This document shows, one piece after another, positions 48,430 through 59,300 of a stretch of DNA of 64,000 nt; within the stretch, counting starts at the first letter, position 1; each line of letters starts with the position of its first letter. Source of the stretch: Angiostrongylus vasorum. Lineage: Eukaryota > Nematoda > Chromadorea > Rhabditida > Metastrongylidae. A model generated the notes under the pieces. That model had not been told where the DNA came from and did not search any database. It saw only the letters and a program-made list of their open reading frames with translations. The DNA lies in NCBI GenBank assembly GCA_018806985.1, contig JADANN010000108.1, forward strand, positions 992,001 to 1,056,000. Direction: 5' to 3'. The position numbers and the translations under genes were made by a program.

Positions 48430-49660
48430 TGAGTTACTTCATGTTTGTTTTATTTCGGATCGCCATTACTTATTGAAGTCTGTAATTTTTATCAGAACGT
48501 TAAAACCAACCACATATTTGAGAATGACTTTGCAAGAATGATGCACTGTTGCCGTTGTTCTATGGTGAGACGACATATTTCATGCTGTCGACTAAGATTT
48601 CCTGTTATAGAGTCAGCAATCATGACAGCACTGATAGCTGCAGTTCTGAGTGATGACGTTGTTAGAAGACATGGAGGCTGTAACACCTGCACTGCAGAAT
48701 GAGAACGTCACAGCGCTCCAGTGCATATCACAGTCTTAGACCACATGCGAGCTCTGACAGCTGCACTGAGGAGCGGCGACGTAGATGTCATCGAGTTGGC
48801 GCATTACACTGTTAGGAGCCATGGGAGCTGCGATAGCTGCACTGATGAATGATATTTAGCAGTGAGGTGTCACAATACACTCTGCCTAAGGAGTCTTGTA
48901 GTAAAGATTCGATTGGTTATGTAGAATCACTGTTACCACACAGTCATTACGCTAGTCGAATGCATTCTCATCTTATACAAAAAGTGATTATAGCTGTCTT
49001 TGTCGCTGGTTTCGTTGGTGTTTCAACGTTGTAGTTCCTTTGCTAATAAGGACTGTTCATGTGTTAGCTGAGCATTGTTCCGTAGTTATTATCTCTTAAC
49101 CGGTCCTCCTTGTATCTAAATACTGTTTCTTACACAGTTCCATGCAACCCATCACGTACCGTACTGAAATACTGAATTAGAATTTCTTCTTTTCTGAAAG
49201 GTGAGGGGAGTATAGAGACTATTCTCCACCTCGTAGAGAATGCTGTCTATCTTCTCATGTTACTCCATATTTCTCATGCTGTTTATACATTGTATTTGCA
49301 CACGATTTGACAGTTAATGCATTATATAGTCGCTTTACTCGCTACACTGTCCTCTATGGGCACCAAAAAATATCCGCCCGTAATGGCAGGATGTCATGCC
49401 ACAATATCAATCGAACTTCTTCCTCCACCCCTAGCAGACTACACTATCTTCCCACCATCTCATTTCTTCTCCTCCATTACCTGAACTAGATTTGAATTGT
49501 TGAGCTTTCCATTCACGTTTGCGTTGTAGGAGGTTCTCTCGCATTGCGTGTGCATTTCCATGCTTTTGTTGCATCTATCTACTGGTCATGAGAGTGTGTC
49601 TATTGTGTACACGCTTGTTGATCTCGTTGTGTTCGTCAGTGTTTCGTTATTTAATACATA
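48430..49660 (+). repeat. R4 large repeat, third copy, truncated
   Basis: Matches 36830-38030: ATGATGCACTGTTGCCGTTG, GACAGCACTGATAGCTGCAG and CAATATCAATCGAACTTCTT. Cut at the right by an R3 fragment. Confidence 0.65.
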
Positions 49661-49862
49661 AATCAGCATCATAGTGGTTGTATTTCACATAATACCCTGC
49701 CATACAAAAATAATAAGCAGTAAATAAAAAGTTATACATTGTGGTTTCGACTGCAGCCACATCTTAAGTGGGTTCGGTGCCGATTTGTGTTGCGCGGATC
49801 ATTCCCGTTGACGGGTGATTGCTGATGGCACCGTTAAGGTAGAAAACTGGCTGAGAGAAATG
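49660..49862. repeat. R3 repeat fragment
   Basis: CATAATACCCTGCCATACAA end followed by GTTCGGTGCCGATTTGTGTT and TTGACGGGTGATTGCTGATG. It truncates the neighbouring R4 copy. Confidence 0.5.
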
Positions 49863-49919
49863 CAACAAGTTATCCAGTTTTTCCTTATTGGAAATGCATT
49901 CTTTCCTCTGAACGTACTC

Positions 49920-50560
49920 TGTACAGCCATAGTCGATCTCCGATGATGTTAGTTTTCCGAGTTAGATACAATAAGGTTTGTCACTCCAGAATAGCAACGC
50001 AACCCTAGAAAGTGTTTCACATCCCCATGCGGAAGCTCAGCAAAGCGTAACTCTTTAGTATTAATGGTTCCTGTCTTCAGACACAATTGTAAAGTGACAA
50101 GTCTGTCCTCGAGCCACACCGATAACTGCTTGTTGTGATGAATTGGGGAAAAAGTTAGCACTGTGACTATGGAAGTAAAAAAAAGTCCGTTATATCAGCA
50201 ATGTATGGATCTCAATACTCAGCATATTTGATGACCAGGTCTAAAACGAGAGTCGATGAGACAAGACAAGTTAGAAGCGGTCATATATCATTTATCATTG
50301 CATAGTATTTCATTACAACAAAAAAAGTGTATGGTCCTGATATGCAATGGAAAGAGGCTGTTTCTTGCCTCACGCCCTCGTGCCCACAGTGCCTCAGCGG
50401 TCTCCTCAAATGTCCATCTTTCAGGCATTTCTTCCTCCTATTATTCCGAAATGTCCTTTCTAGGGAGTTTTTAGTTTCCCATCATAGAAAATTGACCATT
50501 TTTTATGGACAACTGGATGTTCAGTAAATCTGGTTGTGCAGAATTCCGAAGTTCCGGAAA
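49920..50560 (-). repeat. R5 decayed coding repeat, copy Y
   Basis: The minus strand reads WTFEETAEALWARGREARN and SVWLEDRLVTLQLCLKTGT with ELRFAELPHGDVKH, parallel to copy X. Possibly a remnant of an unidentified transposon or of a duplicated gene. Confidence 0.5.
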
Positions 50561-50564
50561 TGTC

Positions 50565-52900
50565 GAATTCTTTGAAGATACTCACGGCAGCGGCCTTGTT
50601 TTCCAAAGGTTCTTTTTTTTGGCAGTAAGTATCGAAATGCCTGAAGATGGTTTCATTTCGTCGTTTTCATAACGGTTTCTTTCTGCTGTGACTGTTTGAG
50701 CAGGTTCCTTAAAGAGATGTCGGGTTAATCCGAGTGCATACCTCAATTAGGGTCTCATAGCAACCCTCTCTTTCCTGTTCATTCAATGCAGATAGCAGTC
50801 ATTTGTTTAGTTTCTTACTTTACCCTACTTCATCTAAGTAAAGAATCACCACTGAATGTTTAGCTGGGAATTCTTCTGCAACTTTTTTTTTAAGGATCAG
50901 CAGATTTATCATCTTCAGACGGGCGTCGTTAATTGATGACAGGTGTTCAAGATCTTCTTCTTTGTGAAAACTGCTATCTCCAGTACATGTTCGTCCAGAG
51001 ATTTATCCCTTGCCCATGCTTAGAAGACATTTCGAGTTACTTTCACGAAAGTATGTCCAAGTTTTAAGGCATTAAGTTAAAGGCAATCTTCTGGACCTGA
51101 AGACATCAGTATTACGAGCCTTAAGTCATTGCAAATTTACAGATAGAAAACATGTTACATTGAAAATAGGTAAGCAAGATATAAGCACTAAGATGTTGTA
51201 GAACAACAGTGTGGGGGGAAATTTATTACAAACGATAAGTGTGGCTTTGCGACGACAAAAACTGCCGTTATTTGTTCATCATCCATAGATACCAAGCCTA
51301 TCTTCTTATCGTGTCTATAACTAAGAGTTTGAGAAAGACTTTTGCAAAAACAAAACTTTAGATCGAATGGCTGGCCTACTGCGGGGCATACATCTACTCA
51401 AAGAGTACTGTGTCGCATTAGAAAATGCCATGCAGTGCTCACAAACAGCTTACAAAGACTACAAGATTACTCTCATTTCCAGATTTTTATCTTAGAGAAC
51501 ATGAGCAATATAACACCGTTTCATAAAAGATTCCATTCGACGGTCACCGAAACGCTTCTTATTTCAATACCATTAGCAGAACAGCCCCAGTTCCAACTTT
51601 TAGGGCGCGCAAGAACTGATTGCCGACTTTTTGGGTAGGGGCTCTACTACAGCATCTCTAGATCGACGACACGCCAAGTTTAACTCTAAAGCTGAGGTCC
51701 AACTTCTTACACGAAGCTGGCTTGCCGCTAGCATGGTAGAGAAATTCAGTCGAATTTTTACCGTCTGAATTGCTCACAGTGGTCTGGCACACAGCGGTTT
51801 TCAATGTCGGGGGTTCTTGCGACCTCATTATGAGACTTAAGCATTTCTAAGAATTGAGATTAGTGGAAAGGAAGAGGCCAATAAACACAATGACAATTTC
51901 TGTTTTTTAGAAGAGGGATTACACTAACTCAAAAGAAAAAGACTAGGGACAAAATTGAAAGGTGTAGAGAACTTGACGACAGCTCCGACCTACAGTTAAA
52001 CACTGTTGCTCAACATTCCTGGAACATTCTCCATAGCTGTGGGACCGATATGGCCATTTTAAGCAGACTTATGAGATAAATTTACTCTTTTCGTTTTCTT
52101 CTATTTTGTTTAGGAAGCTTATGGGGAACTTTCAAGTAGCTCACAACGCCAGTTCATTCCACAAACTTTCAGTGCTGTATCTCTCCACCTGAGAGAATCC
52201 AAAGGTCCCATAGATATGACTCCATTCCATTAGTCACTAGACTCGTAACACAGCTTTTAAATTTTGCTACCACCAGCGCTGCTCCAGGCAGAAAACGATT
52301 GCACTCATCCCAAAGAACTCTCCCACAATTCGCACGGTAAAAAAATTCTATGATTATAAAGGTGACTGACCGTTTACTGACAAGGACAAATGTACCTCCG
52401 TAAACCCAAGACACACAATTCAACTGTTCCGCTTACATGAGATTGCTACAAAACTCCTACTCGGCCAAGCTCGCCACCTCTAAGTGCTTCAGAGCACTAG
52501 AGATTCGAGTAAATTGCCCATATTCATTTACTAATTTACTCCTGTGATGTGGGGCTTTGTGATCGCACCAAACGGCCTTTCAAGTGAGGTTACTTCATTA
52601 GACCAGTGTCCTGCTCCGCTGGATTCGATCCGATCCACCCACTTTACATGGGGAGCATTGCAGCAAAGTAGTCGTCAAACGCGCGCCTCGTCTGCAGCTG
52701 CGTTTACGAGAATCTGCAGGCATTCTGACTCATCTGCTGTTGTCGATATCGTCTGAGGGAGAAGTAGTCCCTCTTGTGTACCTCTCCCGATTTGCAATCC
52801 CTTTTTAGAAAAAATACGTTTAAGTAGCTCGCTTTTTTGTTATTTCCTATGTTCCCTTTGTGTTCATCTACGTACTTTTATATGTCTATTTAAAGGTGAA
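50565..52900. other. Longest unassigned stretch
   Basis: No repeat shared within the window and no convincing exon. A 98-codon plus frame at 51342-51638 and an 84-codon minus frame at 52169-52423 have no recognisable motif. Confidence 0.4.
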
Positions 52901-52904
52901 AGTT

Positions 52905-53250
52905 CCCTCCAACGGTTTACCGCCCTCATTGTGGCTAGGAGGTGTTGCTGGGTGTCGGGCTGCGATGTACAGCGAGGAGATTCATCCCGTTGGCAGAGTC
53001 TCCTAAGCTGAGAAGTCCATCGTTTCCATGAGGAAGCATAGCTAAGAGCAAACCAATACCAGGATCCGCTGCCGTTCTGATATGGCAAATCTCCCTCCTC
53101 CGATCCACAAAGGGCCACGACTGCCGGTGGTGGTGACGACCTGGGGCAGACTTTGGCTAGGCTGACCTCAGGACTCCAGCAAAACTCGAAGAAAGTGAAG
53201 ATTATGCTGGGGTTCGCACAACCAGTGAGGACGGACCATCTAACTATCCA
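52905..53250 (+). repeat. R2 interspersed repeat, tail lost
   Basis: Starts CCAACGGTTTACCGCCCTC and ends CAGTGAGGACGGACCATC; the TACTTGA units are absent. Confidence 0.7.
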
Positions 53251-53419
53251 AATAAGTAAATTATTAAAAGCTTTCCATTTTTAGTGTGTGATTGGAAAGA
53301 CTCGTCTTTGATTCATCATGGTATTGTCGGCCTTCGCTAATCGGTTTCTTGACTCAAATCGGTTGTAACTAAAAAATAAATGATGAAACATTCGGCATTC
53401 ATTAATTCCTGAGCTGTGT

Positions 53420-53640
53420 CATATATTCATCAAGCATGGTTAGATTGAATGTATATCTGGCCTATACAATGGCAAGACTTAGTGCTGCTATCCTTCCAGA
53501 CAGATATGGTACAAATCTGCCAACCATGAAGGAGTGGAAGATTTGATGGACCCGTGGCTGGGGATCGAACCAACAACCCTATTTGTGTGTTACTTGCACC
53601 TCTAGCCACTGTGCTACGCTCTCGTGGCGGTATATTTGGA
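53420..53640 (-). mobile_element. SINE-A, tail-truncated
   Basis: Head with GTAGCACAGTGGCTAGAGG and B-box-like GGTTCGATCCC, body GCCAGATATACATTCAAT; the tail half is missing. Confidence 0.65.
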
Positions 53641-53852
53641 CTTTATCTGAGGTACTCTTATAAGTACACTTCCCCATTCCATATGCAATGCCATGATTTG
53701 TTAGAATTACTGGAAATGGGAGACCGGTAAATAATTCCACAAGTTCAACAAATGCTCGGAAAATTGCCTAATAACGTCCGAGTATTCAGTGATAATATTT
53801 AGTATTGCGGCGGTCGACCGGTGTTTCGTTTCGCAGAACTTCTATAAAATAT

Positions 53853-54130
53853 AAAAGGGTAAAGCTGTCGGCGTTGATCAATCCCTGAGGAATGCACCAT
53901 GCATTCTATTTCATTAAGCTTCGTTGAAGGTGATTGAATACCCATCTGGCCTTTCCAATGACTCGCGGTAGCCTACCGATGTATCGAGGCGGTGTTGCTC
54001 TTCTCCCAGAGAGGGTCTGGTACCAATGTGCCGATCGACCCCGGAGGGATGCAAGGCTTGGTGAGCGAAGGGCGCGCGGGGATCGATTCGAAGTGTATTC
54101 CAGGGCGCATCCGACCACCGCCGCATGCAC
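53853..54130 (-). mobile_element. SINE-A
   Basis: Full layout: GCGGCGGTGGTCGGATG head, GAATCGATCCCC box, GGTACCAGACCCTC body, AGCTTTACCC tail. Confidence 0.75.
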
Positions 54131-54835
54131 CTTTCAGAAGGTCTGTATTCCCTAATTATTTACGGTTGATGTTTATGGTCTGAATGTGAACGTGAGGAAC
54201 AAACACGGGTAAGAAGACGGGTCATTTCATGGGAACCGAGAACACTGCAACTGTGGACGTACTCTTATGGTTTTGGTAGGAATTGTTAAACTTACACGCC
54301 TGAAGGATTGTCATAGTTTCTGTTCCATCTAACTTTTGGTCCGATCTTATTGATCTCAAAATGATGACGAGGTAAACGTGAGTGGATATCCACTTGCCTG
54401 TTCTGCTCTCTGTCTTAGATGGAACACATTGTGCAAGATTAATGTGTTTAGATAATTTATAAGTAGAAGTTGCTAGACAGTCTACTAACGTGGCAAAACA
54501 TCTGCATTAAGAATTCCATGGTACCCTTGGGAGGGAAAGCAAAAGTGGAGCCAATAATTGTACGTCCGGCTGAAATTTGTCCCTTTCGGTTGTTTCACAG
54601 AACTTTGAAATGTGCTACTGCGGACCTCTACAGAACAGGAAATGTGAGCTAAATCGGTTACGATGAGGCATTTGAAAGGCTTGCTGGATAATGCAAGGCA
54701 TCTATACACTGGTTATTGGAATACAAGTGTTTCTTTTCCGCTTACTACAGAGGATGACCCATGTGATACAGGTGGATAGAATACAAAAGGACCCTTATTT
54801 TGTAAAACATACAAGTAGAATGGGGTACTATAACA

Positions 54836-55150
54836 CTACTCTTGTGGATGGATAAGACAGACGTTAGTACCCAGTCCGATGTTCTTGAGTTGACTCTTTC
54901 CGCCAGCTCCCCAAGTCTGCAGGTATTCGGAAGCTGCAACAAGAAGGACTTTTTCGTGGTCGTGCGCAATCACAGTGCATCCTCCGTTTTCCAATGAATT
55001 TGTTTTGTTAGGAAAGCTAGCAAATACTAATTCAATTATCCTTTTCTATTTCTTTGGATACACAGGGTTTTCTTCCACTATTCGCTCAATGTTTTGTAAA
55101 CACAAGAGGAGGACATTTTGTGGAAAGCTATCAAATGGTACATTTGCTGT
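54836..55150 (-). CDS. Unrecognised protein, last two exons of a minus-strand gene
   Basis: Exon 55062-55150 (TANVPFDSFPQNVLLLC...NIERIVEENPV) and exon 54836-55016 (NSLENGGCTVIAHDHE, VLLVAASEYLQTWG, QLKNIGLGTNVCLIHPQE, stop) are separated by a 45-nt GT-AG intron (55017-55061). The split codon GT+C restores Val, so the junction phase is exact. About 89 residues are visible, with no transmembrane segment; the composition looks like a globular soluble protein. I do not recognise the family. If the stop at 54836 is instead inside an intron, further exons could follow at 54525-54602 (ETTERDKFQPDVQLLAPLL frame, donor GTACCA) and 54296-54409 (good AG and GTAAGT borders, but all three frames are partly open). 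The gene lies divergently about 1.2 kb from vps-50, with a SINE and an R2 repeat between them. Upstream exons were not found. Confidence 0.5.
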
Positions 55151-55261
55151 CTACCGTAATACTTTTGGCACATCATTTACTCCAGTAATATAAGATTAAG
55201 ACAGTGAGAGCTGAGAACTGTTGCAAAGGCACCCTTTGTGAAGACGCACTGATGAATGCAC

Positions 55262-55545
55262 CCTCTGATCGCTTGTAGCGCAGTGGTCGGAGACGCCTTA
55301 CAAATACATACGGGATCGATACCCGATCCGCTGGCTCGCCAAGCCCTCCATCCTTCCGGAGTCGGCAAATTGGTACCAGACTTGTCTGGGAGGATAGCAG
55401 TACTGACTGGATACATCGCTAGGCCTACTCGAGTCATTGTAAGAGCCAGATATGCATTCAATCACCTCCAACGGTGCTCGATGAAATCGAATGCATGGCG
55501 CATCCTTCAGATATAGATCAACGGCGAAGCTTTATCCTTTATTGT
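55262..55545 (+). mobile_element. SINE-A, best reference copy on the plus strand
   Basis: A-box-like TAGCGCAGTGG at 55276-55286 and B-box-like GGGATCGATACC at 55312-55323, about 25 bases apart as in tRNA. Then the body GGTACCAGACTTGTCTGGG and tail AGCTTTATCCTTTATTG. The internal RNA polymerase III promoter suggests a tRNA-derived SINE. Confidence 0.8.
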
Positions 55546-55659
55546 TTTTTAGCCTATGTGATCGCTCAGCCTTTTTGCAACCAGTAATTTTGCTGACATT
55601 TTAGCTTATATTAGGATTACAGCCACATATTCTTCTTCTCCCACAATGGTTTTACCGCT

Positions 55660-56010
55660 TGATCGTTACTGGGAGGTGTTCCTGGGCGTCGGGCTGCGAT
55701 ATACAGCGGGGGACTCATTTCTCCGGCAGGTTCTCCCAAGCTGAGAAGGAGTCCGTTTTTTCCATCAGGAAGCGTAGCTAAGAGGAAACCAATACCAGGA
55801 TCGACAACCTTCCTAGTATCAAACTAGTCGCATGGTGGCAAATCTCTCTCTGATCCACAAGGACGGCGAGTGCATGTGGTGGTGACTACCTGGGCAGACT
55901 TTGGTTAGGCTGACCTCGGGACTCCCGGGAAACCACAATGGTTGAACCAGGAAAACCCCGAAAAATGGATATTATGCTAAGGCCTGCACAACTGGCGAGG
56001 ACGGGCCGTA
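55660..56010 (+). repeat. R2 interspersed repeat between vps-50 and its upstream neighbour
   Basis: GGGAGGTGTTCCTGGGCGTC to GGCGAGGACGGGCCGTAC. It lies within about 330 bases of the vps-50 start, so it may overlap the promoter region. Confidence 0.7.
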
Positions 56011-56340
56011 CAAGGTGTTCAAGTATGCATTCGTTTTCTGTGGTTTACCATCTCATTCAAGCAAAGAGGTGTTCCTAGGTGTCTAACTTGTTTGCAAACG
56101 TACATTGGAGATATCGTAGTGCCTTTCACATCGGCTCTGTTTAAAACGTTTCGTTAAGACGTCTCTCACTAATTCAGAGTTTTTTGTGGTCGTTATTTTA
56201 TTCCTGTTTTCAGATTCGTTGAATTATTGAATGTGAGTTGTTGTAGTCTAGTTTTCTAATGAAGATGTTCGATAATGAATGACTTTGTCGACAACAACAC
56301 CGTTTCAATCAGCGTGGAGAAGGTGGCTTGAGGCCTAAGA

Positions 56341-59300
56341 ATGGAGAAGCTTCGTACTTCGTTAACCAACACTTTGAAGAACCTTGGTGATTCATTCTCA
56401 GAAGATGTCTATGTGAGTCTTTTACTACTTGCGAATTTATAAAGAAGAAATAGACATTAGACATCCGGATACAATATCCCCCTTCATCCGTTTGATTTCA
56501 TAAATTGTCTCTCATCTACTTGATTGTTAGACATTTAAAACTATGCATTACACTTATACGTAAAGAAGCGTTTTTGGTGACTTCTAACATTTAGATGGAC
56601 GATGTGTCTGCTTTCGTGCTTTCCACACAGCAGGCAAATTCTGAGCTCGATTATGAGCCAAGTCTTTCAGGGGTTTCAAAGGTTTGTTTAAAATTTGGTA
56701 AAAAATGAAGAAAATCCGTGCGTGCGACTACCTTCAGTGAAGCAACTTTAGAAAGTAGCAACACTTTGGGAGCAGTTTTTTTTTAGATTTTTTAAAGATA
56801 TAGGACAGTTTTTTATAACTGAAACAGTGATACTGAGCAGGGACCACATATTATGCTGGACTTTTTAAGGCTTCACCGCGACCGGTTGTCGTTGAAACTG
56901 ACGAGGACATTATTAACAACATAGATGCTTCGTATTTTATTGAAGATGACTTCGATGCCACTGATTACGAATTAAAGGTTAGTTAATGTTCCCATTCATC
57001 GATCTCAATGTGAGATATTCTTCAATTAAAAAAAAACAATAGAGCTCTCGGTGTCAATCGATCCCTGAGAAACGCGCCATGCATTAGACTTCATCATTCA
57101 TCGTTGGAGGTGATTGAGTGCATTTTTGGCCTTTACAATGACTCGCGGTGGCCTACCGATGCATCGAGCCAGTGCTCCTATCCTCCTAGACAAGTCTGGT
57201 ATCAATTTGCTGATCCCGGAGGGATGGAAGGCTTGGTGGGCCACAGGCGTGGGGATCGATTCCATGTGTGTGTGTGTCTATGTGTCTGTGTGTGTGTGTG
57301 TTGCACGGCGCCTCCGACCACTACGCTGCACGTGCCTTATTTTTATTATTTAGCTTAGAATTTTGGTGTCTATTGTGTATCGCGCTTCTTAAATACAAGA
57401 CGTGTGAGCATGAAGCTAAGTCACAGGTCTGTTTTCAGAAACTTTTCGGCATCGATCTGCATATTGAAGATGTCGATTGTGAGCGCGTGCGCCTTAGGTC
57501 ACAATTACAAGTTGTTTCGAAGAAGATATCAACTCTGATTATGGAGAAATCACCTTCATATAATGCGCAAATAGAAGATATGGACTCTATAAATGTCAGC
57601 ATAAGAGAGTTGGTTCTTAGTATTCGAAAGATCAGAGAGTAAGCTTTTCTTTTTTACATGTGTATTAGGATAGGCCTCGTTTCAGTTTCTAATTTATTTG
57701 AACTATTTATTGGCATAATTGGTTGTGATGAGAGATTTATTTAATGCTCCATGCAGAGCACTTGGTATTGCTCAGTCTGAAAGCCGGAGAGCTCTGTATA
57801 TACTCGCGAACGAGAAGAAGAAACGATTACTGAAAAGACTCCACTCAACGTTGCGAATTATCAAAACACTTTATGAGACAGAGTTCCACCTCAGAGACTG
57901 TATTGAGGTTTCTGTTTACTTTCGTTGGTCATAAAACGTCAAATCTGAGTTGGATGCATTTTTCGAATCTTTTTTATCTCGTTTCTGATAAACTAGCTAT
58001 TGGTATGTTGACCTTAAGATTTTCAAAACTCTCATGTGATGAGTGTTTTTAAGAGTGGAAACTTCCCGGTGGCTATTCGACTGTGCCTTGAAGCGAAGGA
58101 GGCTGCAAATACATACCATCATTTCAGTTGTGTGAGGTATGTGAGTTATCTTTCGGTATATTCGAGTCGCTTAGAACACAGTCATCTCTTGCTATTCTGC
58201 AGTGCTTTAGTGATTTAATGACTAAACTGGTTGGTTCCACTAATTTGATAGAGGGTGCTCTTGATGACGCGTTAAGCACTTTCACTATGGTTTTCGATCA
58301 GGATCAATATGTTTTAGTTTATTCGGCCTTTATAATGCTTAATAAAGTTGAGGTGAGTTATTGTATTGTTTTTTTGCCGATTTATCGTAGTGGTAAAGGT
58401 ATATTGTTGTTGGAAAGTTTTTTAAAACAATCTTTACTGTTCTAGCTAGCCTCAAGAAAGCTTGTGAATCATTTCTTCACAACGTTAAGACAGTCGTCGC
58501 GTAAGATTGTAGAGGAGCACTGTATAGCAGATCACTGTCTAGTCAATGTTGCTGAGATGTCTTATGAAGCATTGTGTGAGGTTTGTCTACTGAGTGGCAT
58601 ATATCGTAGAACCGAGAACCGTGATTTTTTGTGGAAATTCCCTAAAGTCTTTATATTCTTGTTTAGCAAACACGAGTTGTTGTTTCATTTCTTTATTTAC
58701 GCACAAGCTGACGTTTCGACGGATTTCGCCATCCTCAGAGCCTGGAAAGGTCAAGTTGACCGCAGTCTACCCACTCAAACACCTCCATAACCAAACAAAC
58801 AGAACTAGACAAGAATGTAAAGAATTGTTCGATCATTGTCGAGGTTAATAGAAAGTCGGTCGTGAGAATTCCCTAAAGTGATGAGCACTTTTTTCTAGAG
58901 TAGTCTTTATTGTAAGAGTTTCTTAATCAATGAATTAATTTAAGAGTTAATCATGTTGTTTGAGCGTATCGATCCCGAACACATGGTGTCGACAGTTAGA
59001 GAGCTATGCTATGTGATGTGCAAAATTCTCACCATTTACCACACCATTCTACGTTTCCACAATGAAGACGATGAGAGAAGAAGACTAGGCAATCTGACTG
59101 AGGATAGTGAGTCCAGTACCTTATCTGTTTCCTAGCCGTTTTCTTAGAAACAATACGATATCGTTTTATTCCTATTCATCACTGCAGGATGTCTTATAAC
59201 TCTAGGTTTTTGTTATAAAGTACATTTAGGTCATGTTTATTTTCTTAATGCGTTTCTTCTATGTCGCTTTTCTATTATGTTATGTTAGGAAATGATTTAA

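Noticed and set aside
54296..54409. Exon of the minus-strand gene beside vps-50
   Set aside because: Splice borders are good, but all three frames are partly open and none clearly continues the upstream exon, so it is mentioned only as a possibility.
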